DNA from: Corynebacterium parakroppenstedtii | GTDB lineage: Bacteria > Actinomycetota > Actinomycetes > Mycobacteriales > Mycobacteriaceae | Length of the DNA stretch: 64,000 bases | Direction of reading: 5' to 3' | Assembly (NCBI RefSeq): GCF_019754935.1 | Contig: NZ_JAGSOA010000001.1 | Span: 124,001 to 188,000, forward strand | Shown here: piece after piece, positions 8,767 to 18,184 of the stretch | How positions within the stretch are numbered: position 1 is the first letter of the stretch | Layout: every line of letters begins with the position of its first letter | Program-made: the position numbers and the translations under genes | Notes under the pieces: model-generated | Databases searched by the model: none | Seen by the model: only the letters and a program-made list of their open reading frames with translations | Told to the model about the DNA's origin: nothing

Positions 8767-9684
8767 TTAAAAACCAAGAACTTCGTGAAGTGGTTGTAAA
8801 TTGATCACCGCATCAATGGAGAGACCAACGAACAACAACGACAAGTAGTTATTCGATAAAATAAATAACCTAATAGGTTTCACTGGTTTACCAGTAGAGA
8901 TTCGCTTGTAAAGGCGAGTGGCGCTGATAATGAACCATGCCCCTGCCCCGATTGCGGTGAGAGTGTAAAACCACCCGGAGGCGAAAATAAGGGTGAGGGA
9001 TGTGAGGACAGTAAGCCAGGTATAGAGAAGAATTTGTTTCGCAACCTGAGCTCGTGTTTTCACTACTGGCATCATGGGCACCCCGGCGCCGCGATAATCC
9101 TCTTCATATCGCATACCTAGAGCCCACGTGTGCGGCGGTGTCCAGAAGAAGATGATCATGAATAGCGCGACGGCTTGTAGCCATCCAGCCACCGAATGAT
9201 TGGACGTGTTATCAGCAATAACGGCCCAGCCCACAATGACGGGCATGCATCCTGCTGCCCCGCCCCAAATCACGTTCTGCCACGTCCGGCGCTTGAGCCA
9301 TTTCGTGTAGACGAAGATATAAAAGAGGATGGTCAGCATCACGAAAACTGCTGCTAAGAGCGAATGACACAAGAATGTGAGGAACAAAAAGCTCAGCACA
9401 GTCATCGATGAGGCAAAAACCTTGGCTTCCGTGAGAGTCAGCCGGCCGTCCACCAAGGGACGGTTCTGGGTCCTCTTCATAACCTTGTCGATGTCACTGT
9501 CGACGATCATGTTGAAAGAGTTGGCAGCGGCAGCTCCCATCCATCCTCCGACAAGCGTTAACAAGATGAGCCAGAGGTGGATAGTACCGCGATCCGCCTG
9601 AAGCATGGCAGGAATCGTTGCGACCAGGAGAAGCTCAATTACCCGTGGCTTCGTGAGCGCCACATACGCCTTTATCTTCTCCAC
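8767..9684 (-). CDS. ctaB: Protoheme IX farnesyltransferase (heme O synthase)
   Basis: UbiA-family prenyltransferase that adds farnesyl to haem B, making haem O, the substrate of CtaA. The 305-residue protein has about eight membrane helices. Signature motifs: [20 protein letters not shown] near residue 60, which is the first Asp-rich NxxxDxxxD-type site, then [10 protein letters not shown], and the [20 protein letters not shown] block near residue 180, which carries the second cluster and the CtaB-specific W-x-P-P-H-x-W. The start is GTG 9684 with an AGAGG ribosome site close upstream. It diverges from tkt, as in other corynebacteria. Confidence 0.95.
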   Translation of the reverse strand: MEKIKAYVALTKPRVIELLLVATIPAMLQADRGTIHLWLILLTLVGGWMGAAAANSFNMIVDSDIDKVMKRTQNRPLVDGRLTLTEAKVFASSMTVLSFLFLTFLCHSLLAAVFVMLTILFYIFVYTKWLKRRTWQNVIWGGAAGCMPVIVGWAVIADNTSNHSVAGWLQAVALFMIIFFWTPPHTWALGMRYEEDYRGAGVPMMPVVKTRAQVAKQILLYTWLTVLTSLTLIFASGWFYTLTAIGAGAWFIISATRLYKRISTGKPVKPIRLFILSNNYLSLLFVGLSIDAVINLQPLHEVLGF

Positions 9685-10115
9685 TTGCCTCTTTTTCCTC
9701 CATGTCCGCTGACAGTCCTCATCGCTAACTGATCGTTCATGCTTGTCTCGGCACTGGTGATGGGCATCTGTGCGTCGTAGCTATGACCATATTTAGGACA
9801 GTCACCGCCCTAGTCTAACAATCAGGATGTTATTCGTTGACTTGCCACGGGATTTTTACTCGAGGAGGAAATTCCATCGTGAACACTCGACCCCGACGGG
9901 GCTCGTAGGCGCCGCGTTTCGTCAGTCCATGCTGCCCCTCTGAAGAGGGTGCCTGAGGCGGGCATGAGAGCCTGTGCAGATACCCTTTGAATAGCTTCGT
10001 AGACCGCGATGAAACTTCAGCCTAAACTGGTGTTCGTTTACTCGGAGGAGTTTCAGTCCGCGGGAATGTTGCTTCAGCGGGAACCAACTTAGCGGTCGCT
10101 ACATAGACGGTAAGC
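9685..10115. other. Intergenic region between divergent ctaB and tkt
   Basis: 431 bases without a convincing gene. It contains the ctaB promoter candidate at 9790-9818, a short GC-rich dyad CCCC-GAC-GGGG near 9890-9900, and a possible tkt -10 (TAAACT near 10021-10026) with a weak -35. A 13-codon frame opening at 9738 has no recognisable leader-peptide character. Confidence 0.5.
9790..9818 (-). promoter_or_regulatory. Candidate ctaB promoter
   Basis: Read on the minus strand: TTAGAC (9813-9818), 17-base spacer, TAAATA (9790-9795). This would give a leader of about 100 bases before the ctaB GTG. Found by eye only. Confidence 0.35.
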
Positions 10116-12293
10116 ATGTCTACGGCACGCGCACAGAAAGGTGATCAGAAGGTGATTGATAAGACTTCGGCAGTCATCAAGCGATATGCAGAAGCTCGGG
10201 AGCTCGTTCCCGACCATATCCGCAGAGCCGTGGAACCAGCTTTCCCCAGAGACTGGGATGAGATCGACTCGCGATCCGTCGACACAGTCCGCGTCTTAGC
10301 TGCAGATGCTGTTCAGAAGGCAAAATCCGGTCACCCCGGCACTGCGATGAGCTTGGCTCCCCTGGCCTACACCTTGTTCCAGCGAACAATGCGCCATGAT
10401 CCCTCGGATCCCGACTGGGTAGGCCGCGACCGATTCGTCTTATCCTGCGGGCATAGTTCGATGACTATTTACGCCCAGCTCTTCTTGGGTGGATTTGGCC
10501 TAGAGCTCGACGACCTCAAGCAGCTCCGTACCTGGGGCTCATTGACTCCCGGCCATCCGGAGTACGGGCATACGGCAGGGGTTGAAATTACGACCGGTCC
10601 TCTGGGGCAGGGCTTGGCCTCATCCGTCGGTATGGCCATGGCCGCCCGTCGTGAGCGGGGGCTTTTTGACCCTGATGCTCCGGCAGGACAGTCACCCTTC
10701 GACCACTTCATTTATGTGATTGCTTCCGACGGTGACCTGGAAGAAGGCGTGACCAGCGAGGCGTCATCACTTGCAGGGACGCAGAAACTCGGCAACCTCA
10801 TCGCTTTTTGGGATGACAACCGTATATCGATCGAAAACGATACGACGATTGCGTTTAATGAAGACGTCTGCGCCCGGTATGAAGCCTATGGATGGCAGGT
10901 TCTCAATGTCGAGTCCGGTGAAGATATTCAGGCGCTAGAAGCCGCGATCACTTTAGCTCAGCGCGAGACCGATCGTCCGACGCTTATCCGCGTTCGAACC
11001 GTTATCGGTTACCCGTCCCCCACCAAGATGAATTCCGGAGCTGTTCACGGAGCAGCACTCGGTGATGATGAAGTTGCCGCCGTTAAGCGCATCTTAGGTT
11101 TCGATCCTGATCAGACTTTCGAAGTCTCTGATGACGTTCTTTCTCATACGCGGTCACTCCGTGAGCGAGGTGCCCGCGCTCATGAGGCCTGGTCGGCAGA
11201 CTTTGACCGGTGGGCCACGGAGAATCCTGATCGAAAAGCCCTATTTGATCGGCTCACTTCCCGGAAACTCCCCGATGGCTGGGATGCTGATCTGCCCAAG
11301 TGGGAGGCTGATAGTTCCGGAATCGCGACGAGGAAAGCCTCGGAGGTCACTCTTCAGTCGCTGGGTGCGACCCTACCGGAGCTGTGGGGAGGTTCTGCCG
11401 ACCTAGCCGGATCGAATAACACAACTATCAAGGATGCGGATTCGTTCGGCCCGTCCACCATCTCTACTGATTCATGGAATGCACAACCCTATGGCCGGGT
11501 GCTTCACTTCGGTATTCGTGAGCATGCGATGGGTTCTATTCTCAACGGAATTGCTCTCCACGGGCCGACGCGCCCCTATGGCGGCACTTTCATGGTCTTC
11601 TCCGACTACATGCGCCCTGCAGTACGTTTGGCTGCGTTGATGAAGACCGACGTGTACTACGTGTGGACACACGACTCGATCGGGCTGGGTGAAGATGGCC
11701 CCACCCATCAACCTGTGGAACATCTTGCTGCCCTGCGCGCTATCCCCGGCCTTGCGGTCGTGCGTCCTGCTGACGCGAATGAGACTGCCTCCGCCTGGAG
11801 AGCAGCGATTGATTCGCCCGCGGGCCCCAAAGCGCTGGCATTGTCCCGCCAGAACTTACCTGTGTTGAAGGGAACCAAGGAACTCGCTCGGGACGGTGTC
11901 CGTCGTGGTGCTTATGTCCTGGTTCGTGAGTCTGCGGAACGCCCGCAGGTCATCGTGATGGCCTCGGGTTCGGAAGTCCAGCTCGCTGTCGAGGCTGCCA
12001 AAGTTTTGGAATCTCGCGGTGTAGCAACGCGTGTTGTGTCCGTTCCATGTATGGATTGGTTCTTGGAGCAAGACAAGTCATATCAGGAGGAAGTCCTTCC
12101 TCACGACGTCACCGCCCGCGTGTCAGTAGAGGCGGGCATCACAATGCCGTGGTATCAGCTTCTCGGCTCGCAAGGTAAAGCCGTCAGCCTTGAACATTTC
12201 GGAGCATCAGCTGCTGCCAGTGAGCTCTTTGAAAAGTTCGGCTTTACTGTCGACGCCGTCGTCGATGCTGCCACCTCTGTTGTAGAGAACTAA
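10116..12293 (+). CDS. tkt: Transketolase
   Basis: Thiamine-diphosphate enzyme of the non-oxidative pentose phosphate pathway, moving two-carbon units between sugar phosphates. The 725-residue protein has the three expected domains: a ThDP/Mg-binding N-terminal domain with GHSSMTIYAQLFLGG, GPLGQGLASSVGMAMA and the metal site SDGDLEEGVTSEASSLAG; a pyrimidine-binding domain with FGIREHAMGSILNGIALHG (catalytic Glu) and WTHDSIGLGEDGPTHQPVEH; and a C-terminal domain with VIVMASGSEVQLAVEAA. The ATG at 10116 has only a weak upstream site (GACGGTAAG); the roughly 25 residues before the conserved region are variable in the family, so the start could be later. First gene of the tkt-tal-zwf-opcA-pgl cluster. 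Confidence 0.95.
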   Translation: MSTARAQKGDQKVIDKTSAVIKRYAEARELVPDHIRRAVEPAFPRDWDEIDSRSVDTVRVLAADAVQKAKSGHPGTAMSLAPLAYTLFQRTMRHDPSDPDWVGRDRFVLSCGHSSMTIYAQLFLGGFGLELDDLKQLRTWGSLTPGHPEYGHTAGVEITTGPLGQGLASSVGMAMAARRERGLFDPDAPAGQSPFDHFIYVIASDGDLEEGVTSEASSLAGTQKLGNLIAFWDDNRISIENDTTIAFNEDVCARYEAYGWQVLNVESGEDIQALEAAITLAQRETDRPTLIRVRTVIGYPSPTKMNSGAVHGAALGDDEVAAVKRILGFDPDQTFEVSDDVLSHTRSLRERGARAHEAWSADFDRWATENPDRKALFDRLTSRKLPDGWDADLPKWEADSSGIATRKASEVTLQSLGATLPELWGGSADLAGSNNTTIKDADSFGPSTISTDSWNAQPYGRVLHFGIREHAMGSILNGIALHGPTRPYGGTFMVFSDYMRPAVRLAALMKTDVYYVWTHDSIGLGEDGPTHQPVEHLAALRAIPGLAVVRPADANETASAWRAAIDSPAGPKALALSRQNLPVLKGTKELARDGVRRGAYVLVRESAERPQVIVMASGSEVQLAVEAAKVLESRGVATRVVSVPCMDWFLEQDKSYQEEVLPHDVTARVSVEAGITMPWYQLLGSQGKAVSLEHFGASAAASELFEKFGFTVDAVVDAATSVVEN

Positions 12294-12340
12294 GACCATC
12301 TACGTCACATTTGCGCGTTACGTGATGAAAGGATTTGATC

Positions 12341-13576
12341 GTGACCTCTGATAACGCATCCCACGTGCTGGGAGGCGATTCGAGTTTTCCCTCCGAGTAT
12401 CTCCCCTCCTCAGCCAACGAGAATGTCCGTCAACTAGCCGACGCAGGCACGTCGGTGTGGCTCGATGATCTTTCTCGTGATCGTCTGAAATCTGCGAACC
12501 TGAACGAGCTCATTGCCGACGCGGGAATCGTCGGCGTGACGACGAACCCGGCGATCTTTTCAAAAGCCATGACCGTTGGGACTGCATACGACGACCAGTT
12601 AGCGACGCTGAATTCGCAGGGTCGTTCGGCGTCGGAAGCAGTTTTTGACATGGCTATTGACGACGTCCGCGACGCGTGCGAAGCCTTCAAAGATGTTTAT
12701 GAGGCATCGCAGGGCCAAGACGGACGGGTATCCATCGAGGTGGACCCCCGTTATGCGCACGATCCTGAGAAAACGGTGGAACAAGCTAAAGAGTTGTGGG
12801 ATCGCGTGGGCAAACCCAACGTGATGATCAAGATTCCTGCGACAAAACAAGCTTTACCAGCGATTACGGATACTATCGCCGCAGGAATTAGCGTGAATGT
12901 CACCCTTATCTTCTCAGTGGAGAGATACAAAGACGTGATCAAGGCTTTCATCGATGGTCTTGAACGCGCCCACTCGTCGGGCAAGGACCTATCCTCTATT
13001 CATTCCGTAGCTAGTTTCTTCGTCTCTCGGGTTGATGGTGCCGTCGACCATAAACTTGCTGATATCGTCCCATCCGCATCCCGAGATGTAGAGACCCTCA
13101 AGGGAATGGCGGGTATCCATAACGCGCAGCTCGCTTATGAAGCGTTCTGCCGGGTTTTTGGGGACGAGGACGCTGAGAGCAGCGCTGCTGCCAATAACGG
13201 TGATCTTTCCTCAGAAGCTGAGCGTTGGCACAAACTTGCAAGTGCCGGAGCTAACGTGCAGCGACCGCTATGGGCGTCGACCAGCGTCAAGAACCCTGAT
13301 TACACGCCCACGTTGTATGTCACCGAACTTGCTGGTGCTTGCACCGTCAACACCATGCCGGAGGTGACTCTGGACGCTCTTCAGTCCAACGGTGGCGTTC
13401 ATGGAGATGCGCTCACGGGCACAGGAGATGACGCCCGAGCATACTTTGACGCTCTCGAATCATTGGGCATTGATTTCGCTGACGTGGTGAATGTGCTTGA
13501 GGATGACGGCGTCGCTAAATTTGTGGATAGTTGGAATGAATTGATCGCCAATATTGATTCCCGCTTATCCAGCTAA
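12341..13576 (+). CDS. tal: Transaldolase
   Basis: Schiff-base enzyme exchanging dihydroxyacetone units between sedoheptulose-7-P, glyceraldehyde-3-P, erythrose-4-P and fructose-6-P. The 411-residue product belongs to the long actinobacterial transaldolase group: GTSVWLDDLSRDRL, GIVGVTTNPAIFSKAM, VSIEVDPRYA, and the active-site lysine in NVMIKIPATKQA, then SVASFFVSRVDG and RPLWASTSVKNPDY. About 30 extra N-terminal residues and a loop near 270-290 (EDAESSAAANNGD) make it somewhat longer than usual. I choose GTG 12341, with AAAGG 9 bases upstream, rather than the TTG at 12335. It sits 47 bases after tkt and about 110 before zwf, in one probable operon. Confidence 0.94.
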   Translation: MTSDNASHVLGGDSSFPSEYLPSSANENVRQLADAGTSVWLDDLSRDRLKSANLNELIADAGIVGVTTNPAIFSKAMTVGTAYDDQLATLNSQGRSASEAVFDMAIDDVRDACEAFKDVYEASQGQDGRVSIEVDPRYAHDPEKTVEQAKELWDRVGKPNVMIKIPATKQALPAITDTIAAGISVNVTLIFSVERYKDVIKAFIDGLERAHSSGKDLSSIHSVASFFVSRVDGAVDHKLADIVPSASRDVETLKGMAGIHNAQLAYEAFCRVFGDEDAESSAAANNGDLSSEAERWHKLASAGANVQRPLWASTSVKNPDYTPTLYVTELAGACTVNTMPEVTLDALQSNGGVHGDALTGTGDDARAYFDALESLGIDFADVVNVLEDDGVAKFVDSWNELIANIDSRLSS

Positions 13577-13684
13577 CCACTCAGCGAGTTGTTTACCGGA
13601 AGTAGCTGTTGCTCCCCCAGCATGGTGACACTGCCGAGTCGGGGTCAACCAAGGACCTGATGAGAAAGGCATGGACAATCGACC

Positions 13685-15388
13685 GTGAATAATCCCAACG
13701 CGGCCGCCGCGTCGCACCGGCAGACCTACACCCCAGAAGGAGAAACCGAGAACGACGTGAACCAAGGTCATGCTGCGGCTCATCAGGAGCCATCCGCCGA
13801 AGAACAGCTCAACCGGGTAACAGTGGAGTCTAATGAGAATCTGCTGGACAATAGCGCTTTTCCCGACGACTGGGCTAATCCGCTCCGCGATCCCAGGGAT
13901 AAGAGGATGCCCAGGATCGCGGGACCATGTGGGCTCGTTATTTTCGGTGTCACGGGCGATCTAGCACGAAAGAAACTTCTCCCCGCGGTATATGACCTTG
14001 CCAACCGCGGCCTGCTCCCTGCGGGATTCACCCTTGTGGGATATGGCCGTCGTGGCTGGACCAAAGAAGATTTCATTAAAAAGGTGTACGACGACGTTCG
14101 CGCGGGATCTCGTACTCCCTTCAGGCGATCGGTATGGGAGCGACTGGCCGAGGGGCTGATCTTTGTCAAAGGCACATTTGACCAAGATGAGTGCTTCGAT
14201 GCGTTGGCCGAGACTCTGGCGGAGATCGACCATACGCGTGGCACCGCCGGGAACTGGGCCTTTTATCTCTCTGTTCCTCCTGCCTATTTCCCGAACGTGT
14301 GTCACCAACTTCAACGCTCAGGCCTGGCTAAAGATAGCGCTGGTGGTTGGCGTCGTGTGGTTATTGAGAAACCGTTTGGTCATGATGAGGAATCAGCCCG
14401 AGAGCTGAACCGCATTGTCAACAGCGTTTTCCCTGAACGCTCAGTTTTCCGTATCGACCATTACCTGGGCAAGGAAACAGTTCAGAACATTATGGCGTTG
14501 CGCTTCGCGAACCAGTTGTTTGAGCCCCTGTGGAGCGCATCCTTCATCGACCACGTCCAGATCACCATGGCCGAAGACATTGGCCTAGGAGGACGAGCTG
14601 GTTATTACGATGGCATCGGCGCTGCACGAGACGTCATTCAGAACCACCTCATCCAGCTTCTCGCGCTAATCGCAATGGAAGAGCCTCTGGCCTTCACCCC
14701 CCGCGATCTGCAGACTGAAAAGATTAAAGTCCTGAGAGCCACCAGTGCCGTTCCCCCGTTCTCTAAAACGACAGCCCGGGGCCAGTACACCGCAGGATGG
14801 CAGGGCTCTGAATTCGTCGGTGGCCTTCGCGATGAAGAAGGTTTTGCCGAAGACTCGAAAACTGAAACCTACGCGGCCTGCACATTGGAGATTAATTCTC
14901 GACGCTGGGCGGGCGTGCCATTTTATCTACGGACTGGCAAGCGATTGGGCCGACGAGTGACGGAAATCGCTTTGGTGTTCAAAGACGCGCCCTATCTTCC
15001 TTTCGACGCTGATGAGACGACTGCTCTTGGCCCCAACGCGGTTGTTATTCGTGTGCAACCCGACGAGGGAGTTCTGATGCGCTTCGGCTCGAAGGTTCCC
15101 GGTTCCGCGATGGAAGTTCGTGACGTCAACATGGACTTCGCCTACTCGGAAGCGTTTACTGAGGCATCCCCCGAAGCCTATGAGCGTTTGATCCTGGATG
15201 CTCTCTTGGATGAAGCTAGCCTCTTCCCCACCAATGAAGAGGTGGAGCTCTCGTGGAAGATCCTTGATCCCATCGTCAAATATTGGGCTGAACGAGGACG
15301 TCCTGACGATTATCCGGCTGGAACGTGGGGCCCTGAAAGTGCTGATCGTATGCTTTCGCGGTCAGGACGCACCTGGCGGCGCCCGTAA
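13685..15388 (+). CDS. zwf: Glucose-6-phosphate 1-dehydrogenase
   Basis: First enzyme of the oxidative pentose phosphate pathway, making NADPH and 6-phosphogluconolactone. The 567-residue protein has a long hydrophilic N-terminal tail (about 75 residues, Asn/Glu/Ala-rich) before the Rossmann motif GLVIFGVTGDLARKKLLPAV. The substrate motif RIDHYLGKETVQNIMALRFA carries the catalytic His/Lys. VVIEKPFGHD and YYDGIGAARDVIQNHLIQLL are further family blocks. The start GTG 13685 is favoured by reading frame and length, although the upstream site (AGAAAGG, about 17 bases away) is weak, so a later start within the tail is possible. OpcA, encoded just downstream, is its partner in corynebacteria. Confidence 0.94.
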   Translation: MNNPNAAAASHRQTYTPEGETENDVNQGHAAAHQEPSAEEQLNRVTVESNENLLDNSAFPDDWANPLRDPRDKRMPRIAGPCGLVIFGVTGDLARKKLLPAVYDLANRGLLPAGFTLVGYGRRGWTKEDFIKKVYDDVRAGSRTPFRRSVWERLAEGLIFVKGTFDQDECFDALAETLAEIDHTRGTAGNWAFYLSVPPAYFPNVCHQLQRSGLAKDSAGGWRRVVIEKPFGHDEESARELNRIVNSVFPERSVFRIDHYLGKETVQNIMALRFANQLFEPLWSASFIDHVQITMAEDIGLGGRAGYYDGIGAARDVIQNHLIQLLALIAMEEPLAFTPRDLQTEKIKVLRATSAVPPFSKTTARGQYTAGWQGSEFVGGLRDEEGFAEDSKTETYAACTLEINSRRWAGVPFYLRTGKRLGRRVTEIALVFKDAPYLPFDADETTALGPNAVVIRVQPDEGVLMRFGSKVPGSAMEVRDVNMDFAYSEAFTEASPEAYERLILDALLDEASLFPTNEEVELSWKILDPIVKYWAERGRPDDYPAGTWGPESADRMLSRSGRTWRRP

Positions 15389-15448
15389 AACTATCACCGC
15401 TCGTCCTCACATCACACGCACATTTTCAGGGAATGAGAAAACCGACGC

Positions 15449-16645
15449 ATGATCATTAACCTCCCCAATACAACAACCCGCGACATCTCTAAACGCCTCG
15501 TCACCGTCCGTGAGTCGGGTGGCGAAGTCACGACCGGCCGTGTGCTCACTTTGATCATCGTCGCGTCAATTAACGACGATTACGAAACGTTTATTACAGC
15601 GGCTAATGAAGCCTCACAGGAGCATCCGTCTCGTATTCTCGTGTTGCTCACGGATGATTCCTCCTCAACCGCGAGCCAATCTGATAGTGATGACAACGGC
15701 AATTCGCAGACTGAGCTTGCAGACTATGAGAATCTCGAAGAGTTTGAGCGTGCTCTCGACGCGATGCCCACCACGACGCAACCCGGAACGTCCGACGAGG
15801 ACACCGCGCAGTCAAGTGCCACAGATGACGTAACGTCCAGCGGGCGCGTTGATGCCGAAATACGCATGGGAGGCGACGCTGGTGCCGCTGAAGTCGTCGT
15901 CATGAAGTTATATGGCGCTGTTAGTCAGCATCTCGCAAGCGTTGTGATGCCGATTTTGTTGCCAGATACTCCGATTGTGGCGTGGTGGCCGGCCAGCCGC
16001 CCCCCGTTCCCCGCGACCGATCCGATCGGGCGTCTTGCCGGCCGACGAATTACTGACTCCCTATCATCAAGTATTGAGGACGGAATCTTTAGGTGCCGAT
16101 CGTCGTATGCGCCCGGCGACTCTGATCTTGCCTGGTCACGTATAACGCAGTGGCGTGGAATTTTAGCGTCGGCACTCGATCAGCCTCCGTTTTCTCCTAT
16201 CCGTGGAGTGACGATTGCTGGCCCATCGGAAGACCCGAGCGTTGATATAGCCGGCGGATGGCTTGCGGACCGTTTAGGAATGAATGTCACCCGTGAATCC
16301 ACGGACTCGCCCAAGGTACCTCTTGATTCCGAAGGGCGCCCCACTATCGGCGTGCAAAGCGTGACAATCCATCGAGATAGTGGCGATTTGATCCTCCGCA
16401 CCTTTAGCGCACATACGCTGACGATCACACGCGAAGGATCAGGCCGTGAAAGTCGCGTTGCCCTCACACGACGCGGAACAGCTGACTGCCTCGCGGAAGA
16501 GTTGCGTCACCTTGACCCCGATGTCATCTACGCACAAGCTCTCCGAGGGCTATCCAGAGTTCACCGCGTCGATGCTTTCGATTCAGACGAGTCGCACGCA
16601 CCTGACGACGCGAACGACAGTGATGTCGAAGCAGACCGTGAATAG
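15449..16645 (+). CDS. opcA: Glucose-6-phosphate dehydrogenase assembly protein OpcA
   Basis: OpcA supports the assembly or allosteric control of G6PDH in actinobacteria and cyanobacteria and is always near zwf here. The 398-residue protein opens MIINLPNTTTRDISKRLVTV and has family blocks EVVVMKLYGAVSQHLASVVM, PDTPIVAWWPASRPPF and DLAWSRITQWRGILASALDQ. An acidic Ser/Thr/Asp-rich insert of about 65 residues (roughly 70-135, DDSSSTASQSDSDDNGNSQT and on) interrupts the N-terminal domain where family members are usually short. The tail is also Asp-rich. It lies 60 bases after zwf and 62 before pgl, same strand. Confidence 0.92.
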   Translation: MIINLPNTTTRDISKRLVTVRESGGEVTTGRVLTLIIVASINDDYETFITAANEASQEHPSRILVLLTDDSSSTASQSDSDDNGNSQTELADYENLEEFERALDAMPTTTQPGTSDEDTAQSSATDDVTSSGRVDAEIRMGGDAGAAEVVVMKLYGAVSQHLASVVMPILLPDTPIVAWWPASRPPFPATDPIGRLAGRRITDSLSSSIEDGIFRCRSSYAPGDSDLAWSRITQWRGILASALDQPPFSPIRGVTIAGPSEDPSVDIAGGWLADRLGMNVTRESTDSPKVPLDSEGRPTIGVQSVTIHRDSGDLILRTFSAHTLTITREGSGRESRVALTRRGTADCLAEELRHLDPDVIYAQALRGLSRVHRVDAFDSDESHAPDDANDSDVEADRE

Positions 16646-16707
16646 GTCGTCGGCAGTGCAATAAACCCCATCGTTGTGTGATAGACCGCAAGAAGAAAGG
16701 CGTATGG

Positions 16708-17556
16708 ATGAGCGAAAAGTCTAGTTCCGATTCAGATGTCCGCATCGTCGCGTGTGCAGATCAAGCAGAAGTGGCTATGCGAGCAGCACGCGATGTTGAA
16801 AACGTCATAGTCAGTATTCAGGAGGGACGTGAGGGCGCTAGTAACACCACCGGGGTTACCCCGGATGGTTACGCCCGGCTGGTGGTCACGGGTGGAAGCA
16901 CGGGTATCGCGGTGCTCCACCAGCTGTATATCGATAGTGGAGCCGGCAACGCGGGTATTGACTGGAACCGTGTCCACGTGTTCTTCGGTGATGAGCGCTG
17001 GGTGCCAGCAGACCATCCGGAGCGGAATGACAAACAGGCAGCAGAGGCTCTGTTCAGCAACATCGATATCCCGCAGGAGAATCTCCATCGCTTCCCTGCC
17101 CCATCGTCCGACGGTGCGTATGGAGAGACCGAAGGATCCCGCAGCGGAAACGTCGACGGCGCGGAGCTCAAGGACGCTGCTGCATCGTACGCAGATACCA
17201 TCACTACGTACGCTCCTGATGGATTCGACATCCACCTCTTAGGAATGGGGACGGAGGGTCACATTAACTCCCTGTTCCCGCATACGCCTGAGTTGACAAG
17301 TGATGACACCGTTGTATCGGTAACTGATTGTCCGAAGCCACCGCCCACGCGTTTATCGCTCACCCGTCGCGCGCTGAATTCATCGACACGTGTGTGGTTC
17401 GTCGTTGCTGGTGAAGGAAAAGCTGAGGCTCTTGGGCACGCAGTCTCCGGGGACGATGCAGACATGTGGCCAGCTGCGGGCGCACGTGGGCAAGAAGATA
17501 CTGCCGTCTACGCCGACGCGCCAGCCCTATCTCAGCTGCAGAGCCCATCGTCATAA
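16708..17556 (+). CDS. pgl: 6-phosphogluconolactonase
   Basis: Hydrolyses 6-phosphogluconolactone to 6-phosphogluconate, the step after Zwf. The 282-residue protein belongs to the SugarP-isomerase/DevB family: LVVTGGSTGIAVLHQLY, the WNRVHVFFGDERWVPADHPE block, FDIHLLGMGTEGHINSLFPH and STRVWFVVAGEGKAEALGHA are diagnostic. It has an insert near 145-160 (GETEGSRSGNVDGAELKDAA). ATG 16708 is chosen because AAGAAAGG lies 7 bases upstream; an upstream ATG at 16678 lacks a site. Last gene of the pentose phosphate run, followed by a terminator. Confidence 0.92.
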   Translation: MSEKSSSDSDVRIVACADQAEVAMRAARDVENVIVSIQEGREGASNTTGVTPDGYARLVVTGGSTGIAVLHQLYIDSGAGNAGIDWNRVHVFFGDERWVPADHPERNDKQAAEALFSNIDIPQENLHRFPAPSSDGAYGETEGSRSGNVDGAELKDAAASYADTITTYAPDGFDIHLLGMGTEGHINSLFPHTPELTSDDTVVSVTDCPKPPPTRLSLTRRALNSSTRVWFVVAGEGKAEALGHAVSGDDADMWPAAGARGQEDTAVYADAPALSQLQSPSS

Positions 17557-17636
17557 GCCACCAAAAATTGCCGACTGAGATAGCGCATCTCTACTCGGTC
17601 TGAATAAGGATTGCGGTGCCCGTCGGCAAAAATAAG

Positions 17637-17672
17637 TAGGCCCTTCGCGTGATCCGCTATAGGGCCTCTTTT
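17637..17672 (+). terminator. Rho-independent terminator after pgl, possibly bidirectional
   Basis: AGGCCC (17638-17643) pairs with GGGCCT (17662-17667), with a small inner GCG/CGC stem, and is followed by CTTTT. On the other strand the stem is followed by a T-rich stretch (complement of AAAAATAAGT), so it may also end secG transcription. Confidence 0.65.
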
Positions 17673-17772
17673 ACGCGGCGTTGTGGCCGTCGCTAGATTT
17701 CATCCACCACCGGATCACGTCCGTCTAATGCTCGGAAGGCCGGAATGAACGTGGAGGGCTAACCGTCCATGA

Positions 17773-18006
17773 TTATCCGTATGCCTGAAGTAGGTTCAAA
17801 CCGATCACTGCAGCTAACCAGATAATCGCGCAGACGATGGTAATGCGGTCGAGGTTCTTCTCTGCAACCGTCGATCCTGAAAGATTTGATTGCATTCCGC
17901 CACCAAAAAGGCTGGACAATCCGCCGCCCTTGCCTTTGTGCAAAAGGACGAACAGCCCCATGAGCAGGCTAAACACAACCAAAACGATTTGCAACGCGAG
18001 ATGCAT
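17773..18006 (-). CDS. secG: Protein-export membrane protein SecG
   Basis: Small non-essential SecYEG subunit that assists SecA-driven translocation. The 77-residue protein has two transmembrane helices (about 3-22, IVLVVFSLLMGLFVLL, and 54-73, IVCAIIWLAAVIGLNLL) flanking the conserved cytoplasmic loop HKGKGGGLSSLFGGGMQS. Length and loop match actinobacterial SecG exactly. It stands alone here, diverging from the PLC-like gene; in many corynebacteria it follows ppc, which is not present in this window. Confidence 0.95.
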   Translation of the reverse strand: MHLALQIVLVVFSLLMGLFVLLHKGKGGGLSSLFGGGMQSNLSGSTVAEKNLDRITIVCAIIWLAAVIGLNLLQAYG

Positions 18007-18080
18007 TGGTGTGGGTGCTCCAATCAGGAAGTAATGTCACCGACCGTTAATAACCACACCAGTGTAACGTACTGGCGCCG

Positions 18081-18114
18081 TGGAGTGAATGTGCCCCACT
18101 CCATGTGTCACATG
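18081..18114. promoter_or_regulatory. Overlapping inverted repeats in the secG/PLC-like divergent region
   Basis: TGGAGTG (18081-18087) pairs perfectly with CACTCCA (18097-18103). It overlaps CATGTG-T-CACATG (18102-18114), a perfect 13-base dyad. They lie 75-110 bases upstream of secG and 70-105 upstream of the PLC-like gene. They may be operator sites; no regulator can be named. Confidence 0.4.
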
Positions 18115-18184
18115 AAGCCGCGACATTACGTTGCGTAAGGCCCACGAGATTCGTTCGCGGACAGGGGAAGGCATAATAGGGGTT

